Shown in pieces: positions 53,318 through 63,440 of a stretch of 64,000 nt of DNA. The number at the start of each line of letters is the position of its first letter. Position 1 is the stretch's first letter. The stretch is from the NCBI GenBank assembly GCA_964541605.1, contig CAZIQY010000003.1:7392-71391 (forward strand), in the 5' to 3' direction. The DNA is from CAZIQY01 sp964541605. Its GTDB lineage: Bacteria > Desulfobacterota > Syntrophia > Syntrophales > UBA2185. Below the pieces are notes generated by a model. That model was not told the DNA's origin, did no database searches, and was given only the letters and a program-made list of their open reading frames with translations. The translations under genes were made by a program, and so were the position numbers.

Positions 53318-53863
53318 ATGGAGAAGAAAAAGAAGATCGTTATGGATCCGGAAGGGATTGACCGTTCTCTTACCAGAATTGCGTATGAAATTCTGGAAAA
53401 AAATAAGGGCGTCGCAAACCTTTGCATTGTGGGAATCAGGACCGGAGGTGTTTACCTTGCGGAAAGGTTGAAGAACAAGATTTCGAAGATTGAGGGAATA
53501 GATGTTCCTATCGGGATTCTTGATATTACCCTGTATCGGGATGATCTGCGGATGGGCAACAAGAAGCCGAGACCCGAAAAAACGGATATTCCATTTTCAC
53601 TGGATGATAAAAAAGTTATCCTCGTTGATGACGTTCTCTTTACAGGACGAACAATCCGTGCAGCTATGGATGCTCTCATCGACTTCGGAAGACCGAGGTC
53701 GATACAGCTTGCGGTTCTGATCGACAGGGGACATCGTGAACTCCCCATCAGGGCTGATTTTGTTGGGAAAAATCTTCCTTCCTCATTATGGGAGTCCGTT
53801 GTTGTCAACCTCACTGAAAAAACCGGAATGGATGAAGTCATCATTCAAGTCAGTAACGTATGA
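53318..53863 (+). CDS. pyrR: PyrR, pyr operon RNA-binding regulator / uracil phosphoribosyltransferase
   Basis: A 181-residue protein of the PRT fold. The PRPP loop is VILVDDVLFTGRTIRAA, preceded by the GIRTGGVYLAERL and DITLYRDDLR segments diagnostic of PyrR. It binds the leader RNA in the presence of UMP and also makes UMP from uracil. ATG 53318 with AGAGGGAGC upstream; the frame extends back into the terminator, which is not translated. It heads pyrR-pyrB-pyrC. Confidence 0.95.
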   Translation: MEKKKKIVMDPEGIDRSLTRIAYEILEKNKGVANLCIVGIRTGGVYLAERLKNKISKIEGIDVPIGILDITLYRDDLRMGNKKPRPEKTDIPFSLDDKKVILVDDVLFTGRTIRAAMDALIDFGRPRSIQLAVLIDRGHRELPIRADFVGKNLPSSLWESVVVNLTEKTGMDEVIIQVSNV

Positions 53864-53912
53864 TGAACCGAAAGCAACCCGCATACTATAATCATGTATT
53901 CGAGGTCCCATC

Positions 53913-54833
53913 ATGAAATTCACAAAAAAAGATATCCTCGGCATCAAGGACCTTACCGTGGACGAGATCAATCTTGTTCTCGATACAGCGGAGTCTTTTA
54001 TCGAAGTATCCACAAGAGAGATCAAGAAAGTACCGACCCTGAGAGGGAAAACCATTGTAAATCTTTTCTTTGAAGCTTCTACGAGAACAAGGACATCCTT
54101 TGAAATTGCAGGCAAAAGATTGAGTGCTGACACTATTAACATTTCCGCCTCTACGAGCAGTGTCGTAAAGGGAGAAACCCTGATTGATACCGCCAGGAAC
54201 CTTGAGGCCATGAATCCGGACATCATTGTGATCCGTCATAGCGCCGCCGGGGCGCCTCATATGCTGGCCAGGCTGGTTAAACAGTCAATTATTAATGCGG
54301 GTGACGGTGCTCATGAGCATCCGACACAGGCGCTGCTGGATATGATGACCATCAAAGAGAAGAAGGGAAAGATCGCCGGGCTCAGGGTAGCGATTGTAGG
54401 TGATATCGCGCACAGCAGGGTCGCCCGCTCCAACATTTACGGCCTAACGAAAATGGGCGCACAGGTCATTGTAGCCGGACCGGCCATGATGCTTCCGCGA
54501 AATATCGAACAAATGGGTGTCAGTGTTTATGATCACATGGAAGAAGCTATCAAAGGTGTGGATATCATCATGATGCTGAGAATTCAGCTTGAAAGACAAC
54601 AGCAGAAAATTTTCCCGTCCCTTAGAGAATACTCGAATTATTTCTGCCTGAACAGGACAAATATCACGCTTGCAAAGGAAGATGTCCTGGTCATGCATCC
54701 CGGACCGATTAACAGAGGCATTGAAATCGCCCCCGACATTGCCGATGGCCCCTATTCGGTCATTCTTGATCAGGTAACCAATGGCGTCGCTGTCAGAATG
54801 GCTCTGCTTTATCTACTGACTGGAGGAAAATAA
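53913..54833 (+). CDS. pyrB: aspartate carbamoyltransferase catalytic subunit
   Basis: A 306-residue enzyme joining carbamoyl phosphate and aspartate. FEASTRTRTSFE binds carbamoyl phosphate near residue 55, and MHPGPINRGIE is at the C-terminal end. No regulatory subunit gene (pyrI) follows, so control is probably by PyrR attenuation instead of allostery. It is coupled to pyrC by a one-base overlap (TAATG). Confidence 0.97.
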   Translation: MKFTKKDILGIKDLTVDEINLVLDTAESFIEVSTREIKKVPTLRGKTIVNLFFEASTRTRTSFEIAGKRLSADTINISASTSSVVKGETLIDTARNLEAMNPDIIVIRHSAAGAPHMLARLVKQSIINAGDGAHEHPTQALLDMMTIKEKKGKIAGLRVAIVGDIAHSRVARSNIYGLTKMGAQVIVAGPAMMLPRNIEQMGVSVYDHMEEAIKGVDIIMMLRIQLERQQQKIFPSLREYSNYFCLNRTNITLAKEDVLVMHPGPINRGIEIAPDIADGPYSVILDQVTNGVAVRMALLYLLTGGK

Positions 54834-56128
54834 TGAAACTGTTATTAAAAGGGGGAAGGCTTGTTGATCCTTCGCAGGAACTGGATGAACAGATGGATAT
54901 CCTCATCGAAAATGGGAAGATCATCGAGACAGGAAAAACCCTGAACACATCCGGAAGAAATGTAACGGAACCAATTGATACCATTGATCTAAAGGGTCTC
55001 ATCGTCGTCCCGGGCCTGATCGATATGCACACCCATCTGCGTGAACCCGGTTTTGAATACAAGGAGACGATCCGGACAGGAAGTGAAGCGGCCGCTGCCG
55101 GTGGCTTTACATCCGTCGCCTGCATGCCGAACACCAAACCGGTGAATGATACCCGTTCCGTAACGGAGTTCATAAAGAGACAGGCCGCCGCCTGCAACCT
55201 TGCCAATGTCTACCCCGTCGCATCCGTCAGCATGGGTACTGAAGGTATTGATCTCACTGAATTTATGGATCTGAAAAATGCAGGAGCCGTAGCATTTTCG
55301 GATGACGGCAAGCCCGTCATGGACAGCGCCCTGATGCGCAGGGCTCTTGAATATGCTTCTTCTCTTGGTGTCCCCATCATTTCACACTGTGAAGATACCC
55401 ATCTTTCAGCGGGAGGAGCCATGAATGAAGGACCGATATCCACTGAACTCGGTCTTCAGGGAATACCAGGCATTGCAGAGGACGTGATGGTCGCAAGAGA
55501 TATCATTATTGCCGGTTACACAAATACAACCCTCCACATCGCTCATGTAAGCACCGCCGGGGCAGTCCAACTGATCAGAGAAGCCAAGATGAAAGGATTC
55601 AAGGTAACAGCCGAAACAGCTCCCCACTATTTTACCCTGACCGATGATGCCGCAAGAGATTTTGACACATGTGCCAAAGTAAATCCCCCTTTGCGATGCA
55701 TCGTGGACGTTGAGGCGGTAAAGGAAGGCCTGAGGGACGGAACCATTGATGCAATCGCCAGTGATCATGCCCCACATGCTTCCACAGACAAGGAAGTGGA
55801 ATTTGAGTATGCGGCGTTTGGTCTTACGGGATTGGAAACGTCTCTTTCGCTGGGACTCAAACTCGTTGCCGATGGACACTTATCTCTGAATCAGTTGATT
55901 CTTAAAATGAGCACGAATCCGGCGAGAATCCTCAATATTGCAAAGGGAACCTTGAAGACCGGCTGCGATGCCGACATTACCGTCATTGATCCAAAAAAGA
56001 ACTGGACTGTCGATCGGGGCAAACTGCGTTCAAAAGGCAAGAACACCCCGTTTCACAGCTGGACAATGACGGGCAAGACAGTTATCACGATCATGGGCGG
56101 AAAAATCACGTATCAGGAACCAGGATAG
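54833..56128 (+). CDS. pyrC: dihydroorotase
   Basis: A 431-residue metal-dependent amidohydrolase closing carbamoyl-aspartate to dihydroorotate. Metal ligands are in DMHTHLREPGFE and ITVIDPKKNW-flanked C-terminal segments, with SDHAPH as the catalytic Asp block. It is the long type-I form common where PyrB is single. It follows pyrB with TAATG overlap and precedes recO by two bases. Confidence 0.96.
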   Translation: MKLLLKGGRLVDPSQELDEQMDILIENGKIIETGKTLNTSGRNVTEPIDTIDLKGLIVVPGLIDMHTHLREPGFEYKETIRTGSEAAAAGGFTSVACMPNTKPVNDTRSVTEFIKRQAAACNLANVYPVASVSMGTEGIDLTEFMDLKNAGAVAFSDDGKPVMDSALMRRALEYASSLGVPIISHCEDTHLSAGGAMNEGPISTELGLQGIPGIAEDVMVARDIIIAGYTNTTLHIAHVSTAGAVQLIREAKMKGFKVTAETAPHYFTLTDDAARDFDTCAKVNPPLRCIVDVEAVKEGLRDGTIDAIASDHAPHASTDKEVEFEYAAFGLTGLETSLSLGLKLVADGHLSLNQLILKMSTNPARILNIAKGTLKTGCDADITVIDPKKNWTVDRGKLRSKGKNTPFHSWTMTGKTVITIMGGKITYQEPG

Positions 56129-56130
56129 AC

Positions 56131-56898
56131 ATGCGGAGCAGCCATAAAACGACAGCCATCATTCTCAATTCCCTGGACTATGGAGAATCGGATCGGATTT
56201 TAACCTTCTATACCGAAGAATTCGGTAAACTGAAGGGAATTGCAAAAGGCGCCCGACGCAGTAAAAAAAGATTCCCAAACGCGCTCGAACCTTTTTCCTT
56301 ATTACACGTCATTTTTTCAAAAAGAGAACGCGATACCCTCGTCCTCATCGAAAACTGCGATATCATCAACCACCATCCCGGCATCAGAGAGAACCTGGAC
56401 AAGACTCTGGTCTCATCCTATCTTCTCGAACTGACTGATAAATTCACCCAGGAAGGCAAGAAGGATATGGCCTTGTTTCAACTTTTGAAAAATTTCCTCC
56501 ATATGATCGACAGCGGTATTCATTCGGAGGAATTGATTCGCTTTTTTGAAATACGCATTTTGAAGCTTTCCGGATATGAACCGATTTTTGATCGCTGTAT
56601 GCTCTGCAACAAACCTGTCAGTCATGACGAATTGTATCGATTTGTCCCAAGCAAGGGGGGCATAAAGTGCAAAACATGCCATCAGAACAGTTTCGATTCC
56701 TTCCCCGTATCTGTCGGTACTATCAAATCTCTCCTGCTGGGAAAGGAAATAGACATTCAAAAAATCAACCGGATCAACCTTTCCGATCAATCAGCACAGG
56801 AAAGCAAAATCATCCTTTCCCGCTTTATCCATCATCTTCTGGGGACAGAGCTGAAGTCCCTTCATGTTCTCAATCAAATAAGGAAAATGGGCATTTGA
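56131..56898 (+). CDS. recO: DNA repair protein RecO
   Basis: A 255-residue protein for RecF-pathway loading of RecA. The N-terminal OB fold begins TTAIILNSLDYGESDRILTF, followed by RRSKKRFPNALEPF. The C-terminal part has a four-Cys zinc motif (CMLCNK...CKTCHQ). The start follows the pyrC stop by two bases, with CAGGA upstream, so recO is expressed from the pyr operon. Confidence 0.93.
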   Translation: MRSSHKTTAIILNSLDYGESDRILTFYTEEFGKLKGIAKGARRSKKRFPNALEPFSLLHVIFSKRERDTLVLIENCDIINHHPGIRENLDKTLVSSYLLELTDKFTQEGKKDMALFQLLKNFLHMIDSGIHSEELIRFFEIRILKLSGYEPIFDRCMLCNKPVSHDELYRFVPSKGGIKCKTCHQNSFDSFPVSVGTIKSLLLGKEIDIQKINRINLSDQSAQESKIILSRFIHHLLGTELKSLHVLNQIRKMGI

Positions 56899-57013
56899 TT
56901 TCCATGCGGTGCTTCCCTTTTTCATGTTGACACAGATTTGTCATCATGTTAGGTATCGCGGGTGAAATATGTATGAAAATCAAGGAAGAAGACATTAATG
57001 TAAGGAGGGTCAG

Positions 57014-57889
57014 GTGAATTTTCAGGAATTGATACTCGCCCTTGACAAATACTGGGCTGACTATGGGTGCGTTATTCAACAACCCTACGACCTTGAGGTG
57101 GGAGCCGGCACGTTCAACCCGGCAACCTTTCTGCGGGCGCTCGGGCCGGAACCATGGAACGTTGCGTATGTCGAGCCCTCACGGAGACCTACCGACGGCC
57201 GATACGGTGAAAATCCAAACCGGCTGCAACACTACTATCAATATCAGGTCATTCTCAAACCATCCCCCTTTGATATCCAGGAACTCTATCTTGACTCCCT
57301 GAGGAGCTTCGGGATAGATCCCCTTGATCATGATATACGATTTGTAGAGGACGACTGGGAATCACCCACTCTGGGTGCGTGGGGCCTTGGATGGGAGGTG
57401 TGGCTGGACGGCATGGAAATAACACAGTTTACCTATTTTCAGCAGGTGGGAGGCGTGGATCTGCACCCTGTTTGCGGGGAACTGACATACGGCATTGAGC
57501 GTATCGCCATGTATATTCAGGAAATAGACAATGTATATGACCTCAAGTGGAACGATAAAGTCACCTATGGAAACGTTCACCACAAGGGCGAGGTGGAATG
57601 GTCTCACTATAATTTCGAATTGGCTGATGTCGATATGTTGAGAAAATTCTTTGACATGTGCGAGGCAGAATCCCTTCGGATGGCAGAAGCGGATCTGGTA
57701 TTGCCCACATATGATTACTGTCTCAAATGTTCTCACATATTCAACCTGCTGAACGCTAGAGGAGCAATCAGCGTAGCGGAACGTACAAGCTACATTGGAA
57801 GGGTGAGGAATCTCGCCAGACTGAGCGCCGAAGGATACCTGAAACAGAGAGAAAAAATGGGCTATCCCCTGTTGGAGAAGATGAAATAA
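57014..57889 (+). CDS. glyQ: glycyl-tRNA synthetase alpha subunit
   Basis: A 291-residue catalytic subunit of the bacterial heterotetrameric enzyme. Family blocks MNFQELILALDKYWADYGC, GAGTFNPATFLRALGPEPW and TYFQQVGG are present. GTG start at 57014 with AAGGAGG six bases upstream. glyS follows after 30 bases. Length is typical. Confidence 0.97.
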   Translation: MNFQELILALDKYWADYGCVIQQPYDLEVGAGTFNPATFLRALGPEPWNVAYVEPSRRPTDGRYGENPNRLQHYYQYQVILKPSPFDIQELYLDSLRSFGIDPLDHDIRFVEDDWESPTLGAWGLGWEVWLDGMEITQFTYFQQVGGVDLHPVCGELTYGIERIAMYIQEIDNVYDLKWNDKVTYGNVHHKGEVEWSHYNFELADVDMLRKFFDMCEAESLRMAEADLVLPTYDYCLKCSHIFNLLNARGAISVAERTSYIGRVRNLARLSAEGYLKQREKMGYPLLEKMK

Positions 57890-57919
57890 CGGGAAATATT
57901 TAGAGATTGGAGATTCTTG

Positions 57920-59992
57920 ATGGGAAAGGAACTGCTGCTTGAGATAGGAACAGAGGAAATACCCGCTGCCTTTTTACCAAAAGCGATCAATGACATGGAG
58001 GAGATTATCCGCAAAGAGCTTTCCGGAAGAAGGATCCATCACGGTGATATCAAGGCCATGGCTACGCCAAGACGTCTTTGTCTTTACATTGCAGATCTTG
58101 CAGACCGGCAGGAAGACCAGATCATTGAAAAAATTGGGCCTGCAAAAAACGTCGCTTTCGATAAAGACGGCAATCCATCCAAAGCTGCTGTCGGTTTTGC
58201 CAGAGGACAGGGGCTGGACGTTACGGAACTCGATACGATTACAACGGACAAAGGCGAATATCTCTGCGCCCGCAAGAAAATTACGGGGGAAGATACAAAC
58301 ACTATGTTGCCGGGAATCCTGATAAAATTTATCGGTTCCATCCCCTTCAGGAAATCCATGCGCTGGTCGAATCTCGAGTTTCGCTTTGCCAGACCCATCC
58401 ACTGGATCGTTGCCATATTCGGCAGAGAAACAATCCAGTTTACAATCGAAAACATCAGAAGCGGAAACGAAAGCTACGGACATCGCTTCATGAGCCCGAA
58501 ACCCTTTGTTGTAAAAAACTTCAAAGAGTATTTGACGAAATGTAAAGAAAACTTTGTGATTGTAGATCCGGAAGAACGGAGAAAAACGATCCTGCAGGAA
58601 GCCGGGAAAGCTGCGGCCGATGTGAACGGAAAAATCTTTTACACGGATGACCTGCTTGAAACTGTTACTTATCTGACTGAATATCCGACGGCCGTCCGCG
58701 GCAGTTTTGACAAAGAATACCTTAGCATCCCCAAGGAAGTTCTCACGACTTCCATGATTGCCCATCAAAAATACTTTCCTGTCGTAGACGAAGGAGGAAG
58801 CTTACTGCCATATTTCGTCACTATTAACAACACCCTGGCACGGAATCCTTCCGTTGTTGCCCGGGGAAATGAAAAAGTGATTCGCGCAAGACTCGCTGAT
58901 GCTAAATTTTTCTTTGAAGAAGACCAGAAAACCCCCCTCGATATGCATTTCGACAAGCTAAAGCAGGTTGTTTTTCACACCCAGCTTGGGACTTCCTATG
59001 AAAAAGCGATGCGATTCCGAGAACTTGCTCAGCATATTACAGATCGGATCAACCCTGCCCTCAAGGAAACGGTTGACCGGACCACAATCCTTGCCAAGGC
59101 AGATTTGGAAACCCAGATGGTCTGCGAGTTCACGGAACTTCAGGGAATCATGGGGCGGGAGTATGCCAAGTTAGCCGGTGAAAACCCCGTTGTGGCAAAG
59201 GCCATCTACGAACATTACCTCCCGGTTGCAGCCGGTGGAGACCTGCCGGAAACGGATGAGGGCGCCATTGTCAGTATTGCAGACAAAATAGATACCATCA
59301 TCGGTTTTTTCGGGGTCAACATGATACCCACCGGCACGGCTGATCCCTATGCATTAAGGAGGCAGGCATTAGGAATCATCAATATCATCCTCAACAAACA
59401 GTATTCCCTCCGGCTGGACGACCTGATCGATAAAAGCATGGCAATTCTCGGGAAAAAACTGAAAAGGCCTTCCGCGGAAATCAAAGCGGATGTCCTGGAA
59501 TTTTTTAAGGGAAGATTTGAAAATCAGCTCATTTCTCAGGGACACCCTTATGACGTCGTTGATGCCGTTCTTACAACGGGCATATCGGATATCATGAGAT
59601 CCACGAAAAGAATAGAGGCAATGGAAATCTTCAAGAGTCACGAAGACTTTGAACCGCTGGCAATTGCCTTCAAGCGGGTCGGCAACATCATCAAGGGATT
59701 TGAAAACGGCTCCGTGGATTCATCAAAATTCGACAGCGATGAAGAAAAACGTTTATTTGATGTTTTCTTAAGAATCAGAGAACAGGTTTTCAGGCATATC
59801 GACAGGGATGATTATCGATCCGCCTTTTCAGAACTCTCTCTCCTTAGAAAGCCGGTGGACGATTTTTTTGAAAATGTCCTGGTCATGGCAAAAGATGATA
59901 CCATAAAGTTCAACCGCCTTTCCCTCTTAAAGGAGATTTCAAATTTATTTCATAGAGTTGCGGATTTTTCAAAAATTGTCACCGAATCCTGA
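57920..59992 (+). CDS. glyS: glycyl-tRNA synthetase beta subunit
   Basis: A 690-residue subunit needed for tRNA binding, with ELLLEIGTEEIPAAFLPKA at the N-terminus, a central HD-like region, and a C-terminal anticodon-binding-type helical domain. ATG 57920 is used (TTG 57917 is in frame); GGAG is eight bases upstream. It forms the active alpha2beta2 enzyme with glyQ. Confidence 0.96.
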   Translation: MGKELLLEIGTEEIPAAFLPKAINDMEEIIRKELSGRRIHHGDIKAMATPRRLCLYIADLADRQEDQIIEKIGPAKNVAFDKDGNPSKAAVGFARGQGLDVTELDTITTDKGEYLCARKKITGEDTNTMLPGILIKFIGSIPFRKSMRWSNLEFRFARPIHWIVAIFGRETIQFTIENIRSGNESYGHRFMSPKPFVVKNFKEYLTKCKENFVIVDPEERRKTILQEAGKAAADVNGKIFYTDDLLETVTYLTEYPTAVRGSFDKEYLSIPKEVLTTSMIAHQKYFPVVDEGGSLLPYFVTINNTLARNPSVVARGNEKVIRARLADAKFFFEEDQKTPLDMHFDKLKQVVFHTQLGTSYEKAMRFRELAQHITDRINPALKETVDRTTILAKADLETQMVCEFTELQGIMGREYAKLAGENPVVAKAIYEHYLPVAAGGDLPETDEGAIVSIADKIDTIIGFFGVNMIPTGTADPYALRRQALGIINIILNKQYSLRLDDLIDKSMAILGKKLKRPSAEIKADVLEFFKGRFENQLISQGHPYDVVDAVLTTGISDIMRSTKRIEAMEIFKSHEDFEPLAIAFKRVGNIIKGFENGSVDSSKFDSDEEKRLFDVFLRIREQVFRHIDRDDYRSAFSELSLLRKPVDDFFENVLVMAKDDTIKFNRLSLLKEISNLFHRVADFSKIVTES

Positions 59993-60341
59993 TTTGCTAT
60001 CCTTAATACATTCACCTGACGCACTCCTTTCGAAGGGCAGGGCTTTCCTGTAAGGATCATGATGAATATGCGTTCTTTCACCTGCGTAAAGTTCAGGTCA
60101 CAATGGATACGCTTCCGGTCATAATCATGCTGACAATTAAGTTTCTGTTGAATTTTTTTTCATTCTGATTTAGCCTAAAAGAGCGGTAAATTGCTTATGG
60201 CTCGCAAAAAAAAGTCCCCTATCAAAAGATGGGGCAGCCGGACAAAGAATTCTCTTTATCGAGGTAACGCAAACGGGATGTTCTTCCGGCCCTGATTGAT
60301 GATTCATATACAGGAATTACATACGGGAAGCAGGTTAGTCA
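59993..60341. other. non-coding gap with possible structured leader
   Basis: No gene. At 60216-60234 CCCC-T-ATC-AAAA-GAT-GGGG makes a stable hairpin, and at 60237-60290 GCCGGA pairs with TCCGGC around a 42-base interior. The GGGG of the first hairpin could alternatively pair with CCC next to the second. This looks like an untranslated leader of the ATPase gene downstream. I could not match it to a known riboswitch. Confidence 0.3.
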
Positions 60342-62633
60342 ATGTTTGACCAGGCAACGACAGATTCGAATCAGGCTGCACTCGAGGAAAAACTGCGCGT
60401 CCGAAAGGCATTGCAGGATATTACCAACCGCATTCATGCGGCACAGAACACGAAACAGATACTCGTGGATCTCAAAGACGGCATTTTAAACCTCTTCAAT
60501 GCCTATTCGATTACGATTTATGTGGTAGATAAACCGAGAAATGAAATCTTTTCCATGTTCCTCGTTGGCTCGCAACTGAAGGAAATCAGAGTCCCCGTCA
60601 ACAATAAAAGTATTGCCGGTTATGTGGCAAATATGGGAAAGACGGTGAACATCGCCGATGTGTACGATAAGGAAGAACTCCAGAGAATTCATCCGGAACT
60701 GGCCTTTGATTACAGTTGGGACAAGAAATCCGGTTTCAAGACAACGGAAGTTCTGGCGGCTCCCATTTTTTACGAAAAAACGCTTAAGGGCGTCATCCAG
60801 ATCCTGAACAAAAAAAGAGGGGGAAAGTTTGCCGAAGACGAACAGGGTTTTCTGCAGGAAATTGCCGACGTCCTCGGTGTAGCTTTTTACAATCAGGAAA
60901 GGTTTGCAAGAAGACGTAAAACGAAGTTTGATTTCCTCGTCAGCCGCGGTTTGATCAAAGAAGAAGAGTTAGATAGCGCCTGGGATGATGCACGAGACAA
61001 AAAAGAAACCATGGAAGCTTTTCTGATGGGCAAATATAAAATATCAAAAGATGATATTTCCAAATCATATGAAGAGTTCTTCCGCTGTAAAGTTGTCTCG
61101 TACAATGACAAATTTCCGATTCCGGGAGATTTGTTAAAAAATTTAAAGAAAGAGTATCTCCGCCGCGAACTCTGGGTCCCCCTCGAGAAAAAAGACGGAA
61201 ATATCCAGGTCATTGTTGATGATCCCAACAACATTCTGAAACGGGATACCATTGAGAGCATATTAAAAACAAAGTCTGTGAAGTATGATGTCGCGTTGAC
61301 GGAAGATATATTGAAATATATCAACCTGTTCTTCGCATCCCATGAAGACGAGTCGTCCATTAGCGACCTTTTGAAACTCGACACTGAGGAGGAAGTTGAG
61401 GACGAAGAAGGTGACGATGTTGTCATCGAGTCGGACAGTGTCATCATGCAACTTGTCAACAAGATCATCAACGATGCCTATGCCAGGCGGACTTCCGATA
61501 TTCATGTTGAACCCAACATCGGCAAAAAAAATGTGGAAATCCGCTACAGGGTTGATGGGGACTGCATGCTCTATCAAACCCTTCCCTTTAGTTACAGGGC
61601 AGCCATCATCTCTCGAATCAAGATCATGTCCAACCTCGATATCACCATAAAAAGACTTCCTCAGGACGGAAAGATAAAATTCAGGAGACCGGGAGGAGAT
61701 GAGATCGAACTCCGCGTGGCTACGATACCGACCCAAGGGGGGGTAGAGGACGTGGTCATGCGAATTCTCGCCAAGGGTTCAACCCTGCCCCTGGAAGCCA
61801 TGGCCCTGTCTGAAAGAAACTACAAGGAACTCATCAATTGTGCTGAAAAGCCCTACGGTATGATACTGGTGGTCGGTCCCACCGGTTCCGGTAAAACCAC
61901 AACCCTCCATGCCGTGCTTCACCATATCAATACACCGGACAGAAAGATCTGGACGGCGGAAGACCCTGTCGAAATTACCCAATACGGACTTCGTCAGGTT
62001 CAGGTTCAATCAAAAATCGGATTTGATTTTGCCGCTGCCATGCGCGCCTTTCTCCGTGCCGACCCGGACGTCATCATGGTCGGTGAAATGAGGGATTTTG
62101 AAACAGCCAAAACGGGCGTTGAGGCGTCATTGACAGGGCACCTCGTTTTCAGCACCCTCCATACAAACAGCGCGCCTGAAACCATTGTCAGACTTCTTGA
62201 TATGGGAATCGACCCTTTGAATTTTGCCGACTCTCTTCTCGGCATCCTTGCCCAGCGGCTGGTTAGAACCCTCTGTAAAAACTGCAAGGAGGCCTATCAT
62301 CCGACAAAGGAAGAATATGACGACATTGTGGAAAGTTACGGTCCGGAGCTCTTTGCCAATCTGAACATCCCCTATACGGAGGATTTCACCTTATACCGGC
62401 CAAAAGGGTGTGATGCCTGCGATAAAACGGGATTCAAGGGAAGAATGGGCATTCACGAACTCATCGTCAATACGGATGAAGTTAAAAAATTGATCCAGAA
62501 ACGTGAGTCCGTCGAGGTGATCCGCGAACTGGCGATGAAAGAAGGCATGACCACATTGCTCCAGGATGGTATTTTCAAATCTCTTAAAGGTTCCACCGAT
62601 TTCAAGCAGGTCCGCAGGGTCTGCATCAAGTAA
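60342..62633 (+). CDS. GAF-domain GspE/PilB-type secretion/assembly ATPase
   Basis: A 763-residue hexameric ATPase. An N-terminal GAF domain (~25-195; GYVANMGKTVNIADVYDK, VIQILNKKRGG) is followed by an MshEN-type N domain (~205-330) and the T2SSE core. The core has Walker A VGPTGSGKTTTLHA, Asp-box EDPVEI, Walker B-like DPDVIMVGEMRDFETA and the zinc four-Cys LCKNC...CDACDKTGFKGRMG. It powers type IV pilus or type II secretion assembly. The GAF domain is unusual and suggests small-molecule control, in addition to possible cyclic-di-GMP binding by the MshEN part. No other pilus or secretion gene is adjacent; a two-component system follows convergently. Confidence 0.9.
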   Translation: MFDQATTDSNQAALEEKLRVRKALQDITNRIHAAQNTKQILVDLKDGILNLFNAYSITIYVVDKPRNEIFSMFLVGSQLKEIRVPVNNKSIAGYVANMGKTVNIADVYDKEELQRIHPELAFDYSWDKKSGFKTTEVLAAPIFYEKTLKGVIQILNKKRGGKFAEDEQGFLQEIADVLGVAFYNQERFARRRKTKFDFLVSRGLIKEEELDSAWDDARDKKETMEAFLMGKYKISKDDISKSYEEFFRCKVVSYNDKFPIPGDLLKNLKKEYLRRELWVPLEKKDGNIQVIVDDPNNILKRDTIESILKTKSVKYDVALTEDILKYINLFFASHEDESSISDLLKLDTEEEVEDEEGDDVVIESDSVIMQLVNKIINDAYARRTSDIHVEPNIGKKNVEIRYRVDGDCMLYQTLPFSYRAAIISRIKIMSNLDITIKRLPQDGKIKFRRPGGDEIELRVATIPTQGGVEDVVMRILAKGSTLPLEAMALSERNYKELINCAEKPYGMILVVGPTGSGKTTTLHAVLHHINTPDRKIWTAEDPVEITQYGLRQVQVQSKIGFDFAAAMRAFLRADPDVIMVGEMRDFETAKTGVEASLTGHLVFSTLHTNSAPETIVRLLDMGIDPLNFADSLLGILAQRLVRTLCKNCKEAYHPTKEEYDDIVESYGPELFANLNIPYTEDFTLYRPKGCDACDKTGFKGRMGIHELIVNTDEVKKLIQKRESVEVIRELAMKEGMTTLLQDGIFKSLKGSTDFKQVRRVCIK

Positions 62634-62663
62634 GTTGAAGTTTTACACAATCGGCTCTCCGGA

Positions 62664-63395
62664 TCAGGAATCATGATCGAATATATATCCCACAGAACGC
62701 AGGCTGCGGAAAAATAACGGCTGATGGGGATCTTCCTCAAAGTATCTGCGGAACCGCACGATGAAACTGTCCACCGTCCTTGTGGGCGTGGCCCCCATGT
62801 ATCCCCACCCAATCTCCAGAAGTTCCCTTCGGGAGAGAGGTTTTCCACGGTTCGCGATGAAGAGCTTCAGTATCTTTACTTCCTGGTCCGTCAGGGTAAC
62901 CTTTCCCAACCTGCATTGTGCCGTGAATGTATCGAAATCGATGGTGTTCTTGCCGAAAATATAGGTTGACTTCTCCGGGGGAAGACCGGCCCTTGAGAGG
63001 TTAGCGTTCTCGCTCCATGCGGCCCGTGTCAGAAGACGCTCGACCCGGAGCAGGAATTCGTCAAGGTTGAAGGGCTTTGACAGATAATCATCCACACCCA
63101 GGGAAAGCCCTTTGACCCGATACTCGGGCTCGCTCTTTGCCGTAATAATGAGAATGGGAATCCGCTCGTCATCGAGGCGGATATTTCGAAGGATCGATAA
63201 GCCATCGATACCGGGAAGCATGATATCCAGGATAATCAGGGCCGGTTTCCATTCTTTCCATCTCCTGAGGCCGGCGGGCCCGTCGGCGGCAATTATTGTT
63301 TCATAGCCCTTCAGGGAAAGATTCAACCTCAGACCCTCCGCTATGTGTGCGTCATCTTCTATGATGAGGATCCTTTTTTTTCCGGAATTCTTCAT
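62664..63395 (-). CDS. OmpR/PhoB family response regulator
   Basis: A 243-residue regulator. The receiver domain has acidic pocket IIEDDAHIAE, phosphoacceptor Asp57 in LIILDIMLPGIDG, and the conserved Lys in YLSKPFNLDE. The C-terminal winged helix contains LTDQEVKILKLF and RRELLEIGWGYMG, with recognition helix RTVDSFIVRFRRYFE. It is encoded 45 bp after the kinase fragment on the same strand and is presumably its partner. Its target genes are unknown; the PilB-like gene is convergent. Confidence 0.93.
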   Translation of the reverse strand: MKNSGKKRILIIEDDAHIAEGLRLNLSLKGYETIIAADGPAGLRRWKEWKPALIILDIMLPGIDGLSILRNIRLDDERIPILIITAKSEPEYRVKGLSLGVDDYLSKPFNLDEFLLRVERLLTRAAWSENANLSRAGLPPEKSTYIFGKNTIDFDTFTAQCRLGKVTLTDQEVKILKLFIANRGKPLSRRELLEIGWGYMGATPTRTVDSFIVRFRRYFEEDPHQPLFFRSLRSVGYIFDHDS

Positions 63396-63440
63396 GAGTG
63401 ATCACTTAAATTTATTATTGCCATCTTTTTTGTGTTTTTG

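Noticed and set aside
60216..60290. GEMM-type cyclic-di-GMP riboswitch before the PilB-like gene
   Set aside because: A GGTAACGCAAACGGG segment superficially recalls the GEMM core, but the conserved GACGCAAAGC and tetraloop-receptor parts are missing.
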